Source of the DNA: Globodera rostochiensis
Taxonomy: Eukaryota > Nematoda > Chromadorea > Rhabditida > Heteroderidae
Length of the DNA stretch: 64,000 nucleotides
Assembly: GCA_018350325.1 (NCBI GenBank)
Contig: JAEVLN010000001.1
Coordinates: forward strand, 4,307,254 to 4,371,253
Direction: 5' to 3'
Shown: piece after piece, positions 1-15,518 of the stretch
How the letters are laid out: each line of letters starts with the position of its first letter
How positions within the stretch are numbered: position 1 is the stretch's first letter
Notes under the pieces: model-generated
Told to the model about the DNA's origin: nothing
What the model saw: the letters and a program-made list of their open reading frames with translations, nothing else
Databases searched by the model: none
Position numbers and translations under genes: made by a program

Positions 1-1741
1 GCCGAAGGGGTCAAATAGCCCAACGATCCAATCTCGACCCACCTTAGTCTGTTCGCCCATTCGCACAAACGGCTTGTGCGCTTCGCGAGCACGATTTCCC
101 GACCCGTAATGCCTGTGGCAAAGAAAAAAAGCCTTAAAATATTTAAAAAACAAAAGCCTACAGGCGGTCCCAGCAAATTTCGCAATAATATTGAAGACAT
201 GTGACATCCCCACAAAAGTATGGCGCGTAGCGGTCCTGACAAAGTTTGCCCTGACAATTGTCGCACATCTGATCATTGACCACGTACGGCTTGATCTCAA
301 CCTTAGGAAGAACAAATTATTTAATTGTAAGAATTTGCACTTTCTGAGCCAAAATCGTTTAATGTTAGCTTACGCGTTTGGTATTGTCGGAGTGGGGAAT
401 TTGGACAAAACGGCCGGCCATGGCCGCTGCATATGATTTGAAAGTGTTGAATGTTACGCGAGCGGCTCCTTAACGGAGAAAAGGGCAAAAAATGTAAACA
501 AAAATATTTTCGTTTTTTTATTTTTGTTGGTTTTGCATTCTTCTCACTATATTTGTGACTTTTAAGATCCGGAAAGATCAGTGAAAGTAAAAATTGAAAA
601 ACGAATTCCGCAGTCTGAGGAAAATTTGAAATCGCTTAATTACCCTTCGGATATTTCATTTCCGGGTCAACGTCAATGCCCGCATAGCAAACCGGTCCAA
701 AAACGCTCTCGAGCACAAATGCCAGTTCGCCTAAGTTGTTTTTTGGTTTGGCAAAAAAATCCTTCGGGCTGCCCATATTACTTGCTTTGGTAGGTCGTGG
801 CACACCGCCGATAAAAATCTGAAATAAGCCAGTCACTATAAAATATTTTGACATCATCACGGGTGGTTAGACCTCGAGTTTAGGGGGGCGGCGATCCAGA
901 AAGTGTTTTTAGAAAATAAAAAAAAGTCATTAGGAGTGTATTTTTGGAAATTCGAGGAGGGGGGCCTACGGGCACCTGGCTCCGCCCTTGGACATCATTG
1001 GTTAAAAAAGGGAAGTGCTGCCCTTTAACCATCCCTTTTATGGTATTTTCGCTGTCGTCTTACGGTGCGACGCGGGTCCAAGTGTGCCGTTGGGCGTGGC
1101 ATGTGGTCCATGTCGGTGAGGCGCCACGGCCGCACCTGGACGGGCTTCTCGCGAACGGTCTGGCTGGACATCAGCATATAGTAACGGTCGCCCTCCGAAT
1201 AACATTTGGCGATTAGACGCTGCACCGACGCCTCCTCCAAAAAGATCAGAAAGGCGTAACCAGTCACCCTGCTAGTAGCACCATCTGCAAATGCATCTTT
1301 TATATATTTACAATTTAATGTTTTTCTTTCAGTAAAACTACACTTTCCAAAATAAATGCTATCGCTTACAATGTTCCTTTTTAACAAAGTGTGAATCAGA
1401 GGATCGGTTGGGCCAGTCGACAAGCAACGAACCGAACCTTAAACGGAAAGAAGCACGCTTTATATGCAAAGAATTTAATGATGACTAGATTTTTGTGAAG
1501 AAATCAGGGAAAAGCTAAGGGAGGGGAGGAATTGCATTAAAATGGAAAGCACGCCCCGCCCTCCCCCTCCACACAACCGAGAGGCGACAAACTTATGAAA
1601 GGTCTGCTTCAACTCCGTCTCTTTGATGTCAATCGGAAGTCCACCTAAAAGACCACAAAATCAACGAGTCCAACCCATCCTGTCCATTCAATACCCACCA
1701 ATAAATACTTTGCGCGAGAACACTTCCGATTTGCACAACAT
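1..1741 (-). CDS. CPEB-family cytoplasmic polyadenylation element-binding protein (3' part, cut by window edge)
   Basis: CPEB proteins bind U-rich elements in 3' UTRs and control poly(A) tail length and translation, mainly in germ line and neurons. Read on the minus strand, exons give in order: RRM1 start (KVFIG, exon 1699-1741, joined to [15 protein letters not shown] at about 1600-1644), its second strand (FGSLLVDWP, near 1410-1443), RRM1 end (about 1074-1290, [18 protein letters not shown]), RRM2 ([11 protein letters not shown] and [16 protein letters not shown], about 640-830; [16 protein letters not shown], about 390-470), then the C-terminal zinc-binding ZZ-like domain ([21 protein letters not shown], about 140-285; then [15 protein letters not shown] up to the edge). 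Start chosen at ATG 1739-1741, immediately before RRM1. The next minus-strand gene ends at 1960, leaving no room for the usual long N-terminal region. Family assignment is firm; the 5' end is uncertain. Confidence 0.88.
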
Positions 1742-1959
1742 CAAAATTTGATTTACGAAGTTGAAGAAGTGTGAGCAACGATAAGAACCTTAAGCATAAT
1801 TAAAAGCATAAAAAACAAATTACAAAAAAATGAGTGCCGTAATCATTCAACGACAAATTTTACAGAGAAACGGAAACGATTTACTTACTTTACTAAAATT
1901 AAAATGACAATTTCACAGAAATGCCTATCACCGATAAATTTATTCATTCAAGCTGAATC

Positions 1960-2729
1960 TCAGAAGTTTAATTCGGCCTCTAAGCCCAGGAGCGTCGCCT
2001 TTGCCGCTTCAACCTTTGCCTGCTCCGCTTCATTCTGAAACCGAAGAAATTTGTGGAGAATCGCCAAAACACTTCAAAAGGAAATAGGAATCTGAAGGCT
2101 CAGTCAAATGAACCGGAATAAGTTCAGAAAAATGAACAAAAGATGTCAACCGACGCCCTGGGCTCGAATTTAATACTTTGGAAAGATTTATGAAATTGTT
2201 TTCAAACTGTGCGATTTTCTGTTTGAAATGCGATTCAATTTTCGGGGTTTATATGTTCTAGTGATCGCAGCAAATCTGACCCGTTTCATTGCGTTGTCCA
2301 AAAGTGATAACATTTTGTCAATTTCCTCAACGGCGTTCATGAAAAGTCTTTCGTCTGAAAATGTGTGTAAATTAAAACAAAAAGGAGGAGGAAACAAATG
2401 TCTCACCAGTATCAGCCTTATGAAAAATGGCTGCTGGAGTAAATTTTGCGCTTTTGTCCGATGTTTCGCGGATGACCTTTTCAGAAGCCACCATTCGCTC
2501 ACTCAGCTGTTTAATGTCGCCAGTGGCTAAACCGTTTATTCAAAACTTTCTTGCAAAAAAGCAAATCACCGGATGTTTTTGCCTCTTTGCAAAACTCCAC
2601 TGCTTTGTGGTAAGTCGAAAATTGTCGGCACGCACTCAAAGTTCTAAAAGGAGAAAACGGAAGTGTCCCAACTCTAAAACTACGATGAATTTACTCCTTA
2701 AGACATCCGGTCGCAGGCTGCTTCTGCAT
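1960..2729 (-). CDS. Small coiled-coil protein, unrecognised
   Basis: I do not recognise this protein. Minus-strand exons joined by GT-AG introns of about 45-75 bp give a mostly helical, charged chain of roughly 120-130 residues. It contains YHKAVEFCKEAKTS (about 2570-2620), GDIKQLSERMVASEKVIRE (about 2460-2520), ERLFMNAVEEIDKMLSLLD (about 2285-2350) and a last exon EAEQAKVEAAKATLLGLEAE ending in TGA at 1960-1962. The heptad-like spacing of Leu/Ile/Ala suggests a coiled coil. A possible first exon with ATG at 2727-2729 starts MQKQPATGCLK, but the first junction is guesswork. It lies 220 bp upstream of the CPEB start on the same strand, a spacing compatible with a shared polycistronic unit. 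Confidence 0.45.
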
Positions 2730-2760
2730 CGTTTGGAGTCGAACAATATGAGAATAGAAA

Positions 2761-3274
2761 TTCAAATTCAGTGAATCATATTTAATAGAAAATAAAAATT
2801 GAGAATTTAAAGAGGGTTGCCACGTATACTTAGAAATGCACTGTTTTTGATAGTCCCGAAATGCGGAGCTTTAAACAAAAAAAAAAATTACTTTTTTAAA
2901 GATCGCGATGTACTTTTTTTGTATTTTTTTGGGCGCCGACATTTCATCCACGCGACATTTCCTCCAGTGGATTAAATGTCGTTTTTGTTTTGTGGATGAA
3001 ATGTCGCTTGGATGAAATGTCATCCTGCTATTTTTTGGACTCATTTATCAGAGGATTTCCCATCCCAAACGAATAAACAGTTCAAGCTAGGGTTGGACGG
3101 TACCGGGACTTTTGCAGCAGAACGTGAAAAAGATATGTACCTAGAATCCGCAATTCACATTTCATTAAAATAACTTCGTTTCATTCGTTTACTTTTTGGC
3201 TACTTCCACAAATGAACATTCAATTCTCTCGAAAGATTAGAAAAATATTATAAGATCATCGGACACGGACACCA
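2761..3274. other. Intergenic, AT-rich, with small palindromic repeat
   Basis: No coding sequence recognised. It contains A/T runs and the palindromic repeat described separately at 2935-3030. It probably holds the promoter of the downstream coiled-coil gene and the 3' region of the next minus-strand gene. Confidence 0.5.
2935..3030. repeat. Short palindromic repeat (GACATTTCATCCAC motif)
   Basis: GACATTTCATCCAC at about 2938 recurs as its reverse complement GTGGATGAAATGTC at about 2992 and again as GGATGAAATGTC at about 3011, with a diverged CGACATTTCCTCCA copy between. The arms could fold into a hairpin. It may be a fragment of a foldback transposable element. Confidence 0.55.
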
Positions 3275-4138
3275 TCATTTCTTCCGGTTTGCTTTTCGCT
3301 TCGTCTTTTTGCCCGCCGGGCCGACCAATTTGGGTGTTCCAAAAGAACTGTTTGATGTGCCACCCATAGGAGAAACGTTCATCTGCGGTCTGGTCATTTC
3401 AATTGGCCTAAGGCATTGCTGAATTTGGGCAGCCAGAAGAGTCAGTTCGGGAGGGCCATTGGAACAGATGGCAATAGCGGAGAGGCGAGGTAAATTCAGC
3501 GGTGCGGAAAGAGCGGCCGAAAGGCCCGGGAGGAGGAAGAATGGCGGCGAGTTGGAGCTGAATTCAAAGTTTCGTTTGGTTGGCAATCACTTCCAAAGAA
3601 AGTTGGGCTAACCCGAGAGCAAGAAGCGCAAACACATGTCGCAAGGCCGTCGGTTTCATGAATTCGGCGTCCAGAAGCACCAACAACACACGCTGCTGCG
3701 CTTCCTGGCTCGACGTCGTCTCATCGAAACGTCTATTGAGCAAGCGAAGAAGCGATCGTAACCCCAAACATACGCCACCGCAACGGACTGCTAAATGAAT
3801 CAAAAGTCCAGCCATGGAACGGACCCTTCATCGTAGAACAATCTTTCGACTTCATTGGAAACACCGCTCTTCAACACCTATCTGTACGTGCAACAACAGC
3901 CGCTTCCCGGGGGCACGAACGGACCATTAAATTTAAGGCTCGTGTCATCTGCAGCTTCCGCCACGCATTTCGCTTTGTTCCGTTTGGATGCGCGTGCATA
4001 TCCATGAAAAAGCAGGAAAGAGGAAAGTTGAGCACACAAACTCTCCGCAGGTGCACCCGAATTGTCGTCCGAGTGGAAATTCAGCCGATAAGCCGGCGCA
4101 ATGTAAGGTCGAAGACTACGACGCGTCGAAGAGTTCAT
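3275..4138 (-). CDS. Unrecognised conserved-looking protein with basic C-terminal tail
   Basis: Three open blocks on the minus strand appear to be exons of one gene. The first (about 3890-4138) starts at MNSSTRRSLRPYIAPAYRLN and contains NGPFVPPGSGCCC. The second (about 3575-3800) is Leu-rich and helical (GLRSLLRLLNRRFDE, RHVFALLALGLAQLSLEVI). The third (3275-3570) is hydrophobic and helical (LSAIAICSNGPPELTLLAAQ), then Ser/Gly-rich, then basic (KKTKRKANRKK) before TGA at 3275-3277. The reading frame also extends upstream of 4138 to 4255. Dense Leu helices suggest a subunit of a larger complex, but I could not place it in a family and assign no function. Introns and 5' end are approximate. 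Confidence 0.5.
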
Positions 4139-4577
4139 TTCCTTTGGAGTACGGAAACCCTCGGTCACGGAAAAAAACGAATGAGAGGGAATCACCACAC
4201 CGAAAGTACACGCATAAAGCCGAGCTAATAGAAAATAACGGCAAAGTACAAACATCCAGACTTCTTATGCACATTATTTATGCAGCATTTTGCCAGCGTC
4301 AACGTCTAAGGAAGAGAACATGAGAATAGGAGGACTAAGTCGATAATATGCATTGAACAACGTAGATTTTCGTTGCCTATAAAACAGCGGTTTGATTTGT
4401 CGAGGGGGTCAACGTATCATCACAATCGAGGGAGAGCATAGAGATTTATGGAGAAGGAAAGAATGAGTACGTACGAGATGGACAGACAAAACGGAATGTA
4501 AATGCGACAAATGTATTCGAATTCTCTGGGGGATTTGGAGAGTCTTAGCGTCCTTTGATCATCGACCACTCCTGAAG

Positions 4578-8278
<3,701 letters not shown>

Positions 8279-8324
8279 TTTGAAAATAATTTAAATAGAA
8301 AATCTAAAATAAAAGAATAAATTA

Positions 8325-8700
8325 CCAAGCTCGCAAGGGCGTAGCCAGGGGGGGGGGGGCTGAGGGGGCTGCAGCCTCCCCCGAAATTTTGTGAAAAAAA
8401 AATCCATAGGAGGGACCCTATTGTTTTGCAAAATTGGTCTATTTGACCAATTTTCTTTACAAATCGCTTTTAAAATCGTCAAAATTTTTCCCGGCGGCGC
8501 CTATCGGCACCGCCTCCCCCCCCCCGAAAAATTGCTTAAGAAAAATGCAATAAAACCCAAAATTGCACCCCCTAAAAATCCAACTTTTAAATTCTTTAAG
8601 AAAAATGCAATAAAACCCAAAAATCACCCCTAAAAATCGATTTTTTTTTGACTCAGCCCCCCCTGAAAAAAAATCCTGGCTACGCCCTTGCAAGCTCGAA
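8325..8700. mobile_element. Non-autonomous repeat element with inverted ends (GGGCGTAGCCAGG family)
   Basis: The left end reads AAGGGCGTAGCCAGGGGGG and the right end is its reverse complement, CCTGGCTACGCCCTTG; both are flanked by similar GCTCG(C/A) sequence. The inside holds two diverged copies of AAAAATGCAATAAAACCC followed by CCCCTAAAAATC, and G/C runs. There is no coding capacity. The layout fits a MITE-like element. Related pieces occur near 18186-18290, 22490-22560, 49110-49240, 56920-56960 and 58595-58720. Confidence 0.6.
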
Positions 8701-9023
8701 TAATTTGCTGTAAAAAGTAAATATTCGATTGGTGGATTTGACTCTGAGTTAAAGCCAGAATCGAGATATTTGGGGGCAATAATAAGAGAATCGACAATGG
8801 AGTAAAAATGTGTGAACGAAAAGGATGGGACCATGGGCGGCAAAAAAAGAAAAAAAGCGAATTAATTCATTTGTGCAAATCGTAACGCCAAAATCATTTA
8901 AACAATTAACTGACAACTCTAATGGCAGACAGAGTGATGTTAGACATTATATCCCCGCCTTCGCTTTTTTTGCGGTTCGTTTGAATGCCGGACGTTTGAG
9001 TGCGGCAAAGTTTGGAAAGCTAT

Positions 9024-9161
9024 AACTTTTTTTCAGACTTAACTAAGCTAATCGTGCTTGGCACCTCTTGAAAGCTCTGTCATTTAGAAGTTTTCATTCT
9101 TCTAAAGACAGAGATTTCAAGATGGCCAAGCACGATTAGTTTAGTTACTTTGAAAAAAGTT
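9024..9161. repeat. Near-perfect 138-bp foldback (stem about 65 bp)
   Basis: The arm from 9024 (AACTTTTTTTCAGACTTAAC, then AATCGTGCTTGGC, then TCTGTCATTTAGAAG) is mirrored by the reverse complement of the arm ending at 9161 (AACTTTTTTCAAAGTAACTA, AATCGTGCTTGGC, TCTGTCTTTAGAAG), separated by a loop of about 8 bases. Only scattered mismatches break the stem. It could be a foldback element or a long hairpin RNA locus. Confidence 0.75.
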
Positions 9162-9236
9162 GCCAGGCACAAGAACCGAATACGTCGTATTGCAAACGTT
9201 TTGCACAAATATGTATAGGTTCTTATTTTACCTTTC

Positions 9237-9590
9237 TTGCAGGATTCTTTCAACTTCCCAACTAACTTTGTAATGCGTCCACACGGAATTTTTGCCGCTT
9301 ATAATCAACGCGATCACGGTGTAGAAGATGCGCGCGCTCGGGACGAATCGTATCGCTACAATTTGCCCCAAGGTTTGCTTACCAATTTGGCAAGAAAATT
9401 AGATGATAAGCCAAATTCTTGTTACACTCCGGTCAAAATGTAATGCTGCACCATACCTTTACAGGGGGTGGCCAAATCAGAGGCCCATACGACGTACGAT
9501 TGACCCAGGGGGTGTTTGAAATTTTAAAAATGTTTTTTTGGGACCGCAACTCTCCACCATTGCTGAAATGGACGAATATGCTGCATACAT
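9237..9590 (+). other. Possible exons upstream of NRDE-2 (two open blocks)
   Basis: An open block after TTTCTTGCAG (from about 9242) reads NFVMRPHGIFAAYNQRDHG and continues to about 9443, where a GTAATG donor-like site occurs. A second block after TTTACAG (about 9465) reads GGQIRGPYDVRLTQGVFEI and stops near 9591. Acceptor and donor signals fit, but I recognise no family and see no clear first exon. It may be a small separate gene, 5' exons of NRDE-2 or chance. Confidence 0.25.
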
Positions 9591-9823
9591 AGACTTACGT
9601 TATGATTTTAGAACGTGGCTTTGCGCGAAATGGTGAAAGTCCACCCGACCTTCGCAACGGCTTTAATCGCAGTCAGACGACACTTAACTCTATGCACCGC
9701 TCGCATCAGAACCGAATTCGGGATGCTAGTGATCGCCAAATCGCGGCTCGGGTGATGTCAATAATTCACGACGAACAGGGGCGTACACGTCATGGGCAGA
9801 AGGTGATCACACCGGGTGATGAG

Positions 9824-12800
9824 ATGTCGGACTCGGATGATGACTTCATAGTGATGGTTTGTGCTGATTTTGTTCTGGTTACGTCCCTGGTTGGAAGATA
9901 CGGTTAGTTTTACGTATTTAATATTAACCTGGGCCCGGACAATCTGGTTCGTACCCGCAAATCATATTTTTTTTAAAGAATACTGTCAAGTCCGTATTCG
10001 ACGAGGATCGCCAGGCGCAGCAGCTGGTGATACATGAGCATCACCATTATCATGACAAGAAGAAAAAGAGCAAAAAGAACCGCAGCTCGTCTACTTCGTC
10101 GTCATCGTCTACGGAGTCGCCTGAATCCCGGAAAAGGAAAAAAGAAAGAAAGAAGAGTAGAAAGGAAAAGAAGAAAGAGCGAAAACGCAAAAATTTGAAC
10201 GAATTGGAAGAAAGTTCGGTTGATGAGGGTAATTAATTATTTCCACTTTTTTTTTTGCTGATTTTGAGTTGGGTGGTCATTGGATGAGAATGTTGTCCTA
10301 ATTACAAAAATGCTAAGGTCCGTCAAATCGAAAGAGGCACGCGGTTGTGTCGGAATTTGACAAGAAGCGAAACCCGTGGAAATTGCTGCGCAAAAATGAA
10401 TGGAATTACAAACCGTTGAACATGGTGGTGGACACGCACGGAGACTTAGAAAATCTCAACTATGACAGTTCACATCGGTAAGAGGGTTTTTGTGAAATTG
10501 GTTGACAACGAAATAGAAGTGTCTGTCGGTCATTATGAATATTTTGTTTGACAGGGGTGATGTGCCCGATTACCGCTCACTCAATTCTGAGGATAATCCA
10601 TTCTGGCGCGTTTTCTCTGAGCAGTTCAGAGGATTGCTTAGCGAGCCCACGAACAGCACAGTGTCCAGAGAACAACGCAGCTTTTCCGAGCGCGTTATGA
10701 AACAGTGGGGAAAACGGGCTCCGGAACGCACATTCCGTAATCGCACCAACGAAAAATCGTTCGAACATTATGTGAAGTTGTCACACGCGCCATGTGCCGA
10801 GAATGAGGAGGGGGTAAGAAGGTGGATTAGTGTAAATAAATTTTAAAATATTAGGCGATTTCGCTGAATCCGATGAAGTATGAGCTGGGCGAGCAACTGC
10901 TCGGAAACATTAACATCGAAGACTACGAGCACATGATTCGCAGTCAGCAAGCATCGTACGAGGAAGCATTGGAATCTGACGTGCAGGCGCGATACAGCAT
11001 TCTGCAGACAAAGGTCATTAATGAGCCTGACAATGTGGACGCCTGGCTGAAGTTCGTAGACATTCAGGTGACTGATTACTCATATTTCCGTTATTTTCTT
11101 AAATTATTCAAATTTATTAATTTACAGTTTTTTACAAAATGATAATGGTTGTTTCAGCGTGAAATGCAAGCCAAAAATGAGTCGGGAGACCCTAAAGCGC
11201 CTGTTCAAAACACAAAAGCATTGTTTGAGAAGATGGAGGGAGTGATCAAGAGAGCTCTGGAGTATAAGGTCAGTCGTATGCTTTCAAAAAACCGATTAAT
11301 TCAAGTAAAATAAAACGGTATTGCCGGCATAATCGATTGTACAACAGAATGTGTCTCCTTCAAATCCGCGTGCTGTTGAGTTGCATTTGAAATATTTGAA
11401 AATCATGGAGGACCACTTTGGCCCGCAGTCCGATGCTGTCCTCGAAAAGTGGAAAAGGGTGAGTATTTGTGTTTTTTAAAATAAACTATATTAAGATAAG
11501 GTGGTTTAGTGTGAGAATCGCTTTGTCAATAGCATAACAATGTGGCGAGACAATATCAGAATGCGACAAAATGATCGGACGGTCTTCGATTTGAAGAAGA
11601 TGGTGTGAAAAAATTTAAAGCTATTTATTGATTTGCTTTAAATTTTGCCAACTCTGAAATAAAACTCAAAGGTGTTGATGGGTCCACCTTCGGAGTCTCG
11701 GCTGCCACTGATTGATCACTGCATCACGAAGCTCGTTGACATCAAAAACGGAACTATCAAAACGTAAATTAATGATACCTTTTGAATTTTATTTTTGTTT
11801 TTTCGTAATTGTCAATTTAAGTCACAAGATGCTCGAAGGCACTGAACAGGTGAAGATTTTTATTGTCGCTTTTTAGCTATTTTTGTTTGACTGGAGTTTA
11901 TATTCGTACAGTTTCTTGTCGATTTGCTGGTGCAACGGTGCCGTTTACAAGTGGTCACTGGACACATCGCAAAGGCGGTGGCTGTGATGCAGGTTGTTCA
12001 GGCATAATTACGACCAGTTTTTAAGCGTCTGCGGTTCCGTCGTACTGCCGTATAATAACTTTTTATTTTTAGGCTTTGGCAGAATTCCACTTCTTCCGTC
12101 CGGAAATATACAAAAACTTCAGACCGGGCACTAAACCTCATTTGATGCAGCAAAAATTGAAAGAAGGCTTTAAGGCTTTTTGGTGCAGTGGATTAGCACG
12201 TATTGGAGAACCGGTTGCTAATGGGTGAGCATGTATTTAATTACTTTAGAAAAATGAAACCAATTCTATGTATAACTCTGACAATTTTTTTGCTTTCTCC
12301 CAGATGGTTTCGCTTTGAGACGAGCGATTTGGACTTTCAACAGCCGAGAGATTCTGAAGCTGAAGTGTTGGAACAAAAGTGGAACTCCATGCATGACGAG
12401 GAGAAGAGTTTGCTGGCTACCTTTAAGGGCCTTGGCTTGCCAGCGGTGGAGGTGCGCCGTCGGTTGGAGAAATTTCGAACGAAGGTATGCGAGTTCATTG
12501 GTTGGTGTTTACTTTTAAAACTTAAATCAAATCAAAATCTTTGAGTAATTCAAATAAATTTAGTGGTTCTGGTCGCCCGTGCATTTCAGACACGACGATG
12601 AGAGACTTTATGAGGTGAAATTAAATAAAAAAAGACCAAAGAGATTGCTCTTTTTTCTCACAGCACAAAACGCGCATTGTCAGTTTTGAAGAACTGGAGC
12701 CGTTGCTTTTCTCATTTACTGACGCTAAATATGCAAAGGATCTTATCTTCAAATTGTTACACATATTAGGTGTACCCATTCCGGATGTGGTTAGTTTATT

Positions 12801-15518
12801 TTGCTGCCGAACATTGGCAATATACCGGTGGTCTGGTCTACGTGTTGTCTTTTTTTTATTGGGTTTTATTCATTGCAAATCACGGAAAGAATGCTATTTT
12901 TTTAATAAATAATGTTTTTAGTTGACTATTCAGGACCGTACATTTAAACTTTGATTTCAGTTTATCGAGACCCAAGAAAATGTGTTGCGGCAGTTTTCTC
13001 GCGTCTTTTTTGCCTCTAATTCGCCCGTCTCGATGGAACTGAGCGGCTTTGACCTCTTTGTGGAGTATTTCGTCACGCAACTTGCGGAGTCAACGCTGAT
13101 GGACTCGCCTCGAATTTATACGGCGCTGATCACTAGGTGAGTGTGTGCTCAATCTGTCTGTCGGGTGATATTCGCGTGTTCTCACTGTTTGTGATTAAGT
13201 GTTTCTAATTCGACACTGCCCAAACACAAGAAGTACACCGCGCTGATGAAGCTTGTTCGCACCAAAATTCAGAGTTTAAAGCGCTATGGAAGGGAGCTCA
13301 AGTTGAGCATGGAAGTGCAGTTGTCGCTCTACCTCACCGCCTTTGAAGAGGTTTAGCCTTTGATGGATAACAAACCGTATTTTTTACTAACCAACAAAAA
13401 TATAAACCATAATTTTTTAAATGTTTTGAGAGCGCTTTTTTCAGATGGTCAAAGTGAAACAGGAAATAGGCGACAATTGTGAAGAGGACAAATCTCTGAC
13501 TAAGGAATCCGTAGAGTGCGATTTGTGTTTGACAGTGTTGTGCATGAATTTGGACAAAAAACAACGTTCCCTTTGGGAAATAGGCGAAACTGAACCGGAG
13601 GATCTGGACAAGCGCAAGCAACGACTGGTGAGTCGAGCAAGCAGCAAAAATTAGAAGCAAACCCATGATTATGTGGGCTATATGACTCCTTCCTGAAATA
13701 CGAATTGTATGACCATATTCCCTACATCAAGTATCTTCTATATTTTGGCAACTGAATACCTCAGAAGAGGCTCTATTTTAGTTAGTATCAGTTTTGGGGA
13801 GCATTAACCCGGAATAGATCATTTATTTCGCATTTTGGGAGGGTCATAAAACTCACAAATAACGAAAATTGCTTTAAAAAATTACAAAAATAACCTTTCA
13901 ATTCTAGTTTTATCTTCGTTTCGCTGTGTTTTTGGCTCGTCAATTGCCTTTCTCAACTGACCCCAGTGCCATCAATAGTGTAAATCGCGAGATTAAAGTT
14001 GGCAAAGGTGAAGTAATCGGCCATTTGCGCACCAAACGGGAGTTTCTGCACAGTTTCTTCTACCATGGCCGAACGGAGCAAGTAAATACTAATAGTATAT
14101 TTGCCTATTCCACATTTCCATTTTGTCTTTACCTAAAGGTGCCGTTGAACGCGGAGACAAAAGGAACGGCGTACCAATATTTTTCTAGACGTTTGATACA
14201 CCCGGCAGCACTGCATTTAGACGACCCTTTGCGTTGGATTGGAGATGAAAATGAATTGGTGAGAATACAATGACTGAAAATTTGCTTAAATAATTACATA
14301 CTTTCTCAAATAATTCTTTTGCAGGTTTTTGAGCTGTGTTCCTACTACGCCTACGAGTTCCCCATCCAAGGCATTCCGAAGCAACGTTTTTCTGCGTTTG
14401 TACTCGATGAAAGTTCGCTGTATGGATCCGCGCTCGCCAAACTGTTGAGGGATCGGCCTTGTGTGCAGGAAACCCGCGTTCTGATTCTTCAGGTTCTCAA
14501 TTTTATTTATACTCCTCACCAGAGTCATAATGGTTTCTCGCATATTTTGTATGACTTGAGCTAAAAAACGAAAAAGAAAGTCTACCCTTTCAGCACATTG
14601 TGGCGACGAGTTCATACTACACACCCGGAGAACTGCGGCGAAAGCTTTCCGACTTGGCACTACGTTTTCCGCACAATATCCCGATTCTGAGGGCACTGCT
14701 CAGCGTTGGCAGCAATTTTTACAAACGCCAATTCTTGACCCAACATTCCGGGACTGGTTGGTCAAATTGGGTTTTGGTAGACATGTACCTAACACCAATT
14801 GTCTCTTTCAATAAATAAGCCGTTTTCAAAACGAAACAATATTTTTTGTAAAAAAAAAAGGTTTTTTTGTTTGCAGACGACCGTTCCCGTCTGATTCGCA
14901 CCTGCGGACGTATATTCGCCGCCTTCAGTCACTACACCAGAGAAGTCCAGCGATACCAAGACCAAAAATATGATAACCAAGCGTTCCGTGCTTTACTTGC
15001 TCAACTTGTGCATATCTTACGAAGGGCAGCAGAGGAGAACTGGTCTGTCTGTTTTTATACACATTTTGGTGACAACTTTTGAATTTTTATCTTAGTGACA
15101 ATTCTCTACCCGACGACTTTATCTGGATTTTCTTGATCAACTGTATCACGGTCAACAGAGAAATGGTCTCAAGCCGCATTATTGATGAGGTCTCAACGAT
15201 GAATTGAAGAGGGGGGGGGAGCAAACGTCCAAGAATTGAATTGCGAAATTTCCTGGACCAAAAAGCGCGGGTTGTGTTATTTGGTGTCTTCGAGATAATC
15301 AGTCAGTTCGACTGTTCTCCATTTATTTATTTTCGCAGATCTTTACACTTGGCCAAGGCCGCTGTCCGTGGAGTAAGCAATTTCTAATGGAATCGCTGCG
15401 CGGCTGTTGTAAGCCCAGTGACTCCTCCGTGACGACTGTAAACGCTACAATTAAAACGCACGGCATTAGCTCTTTCTGTTCGGACCCGGAGGTGCAGCTG
15501 TTGCTGGAAGCACTCTGA
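9824..15518 (+). CDS. nrde-2: NRDE-2 family nuclear RNAi / RNA-processing factor
   Basis: NRDE-2 proteins act in the nucleus. In C. elegans NRDE-2 is recruited by siRNA-loaded Argonaute to silence nascent transcripts; in mammals NRDE2 works with the exosome cofactor MTR4. About 18 exons are seen. The N-terminus (MSDSDDDFIVM, start 9824) leads to a His-rich and Lys/Ser-rich tract (HEHHHYHDKKKKSKKNRSSS, 10027-10235). Next come the conserved block FDRGDVPDYRSLNSEDNPFW (10540-10610), YELGEQLLGNINIEDYEHMI (10875-10935) and DNVDAWLKFVDIQ (11030-11067), where the HAT/TPR-like helical repeats begin. The end contains RCPWSKQFLMESLRG (about 15360-15410) and the terminal EVQLLLEAL before TGA 15516-15518; both resemble the family C-terminus. 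An in-frame stretch upstream to about 9610 could lengthen the N-terminus. Introns are 45-330 bp and many exon limits are approximate. Confidence 0.82.

Larger units (their letters stand above)
8279..9236. other. Intergenic between kinesin-13 and the NRDE-2 side
   Basis: Divergent promoter region between the kinesin-13 start (minus) and plus-strand genes. It contains a repeat remnant (8325-8700) and a foldback (9024-9161), both listed separately. No gene recognised. Confidence 0.6.

Noticed and set aside
1960..2729. Assigning the coiled-coil protein to tubulin-specific chaperone A or a prefoldin
   Set aside because: Helical character is similar, but no diagnostic residues could be aligned; left unnamed.
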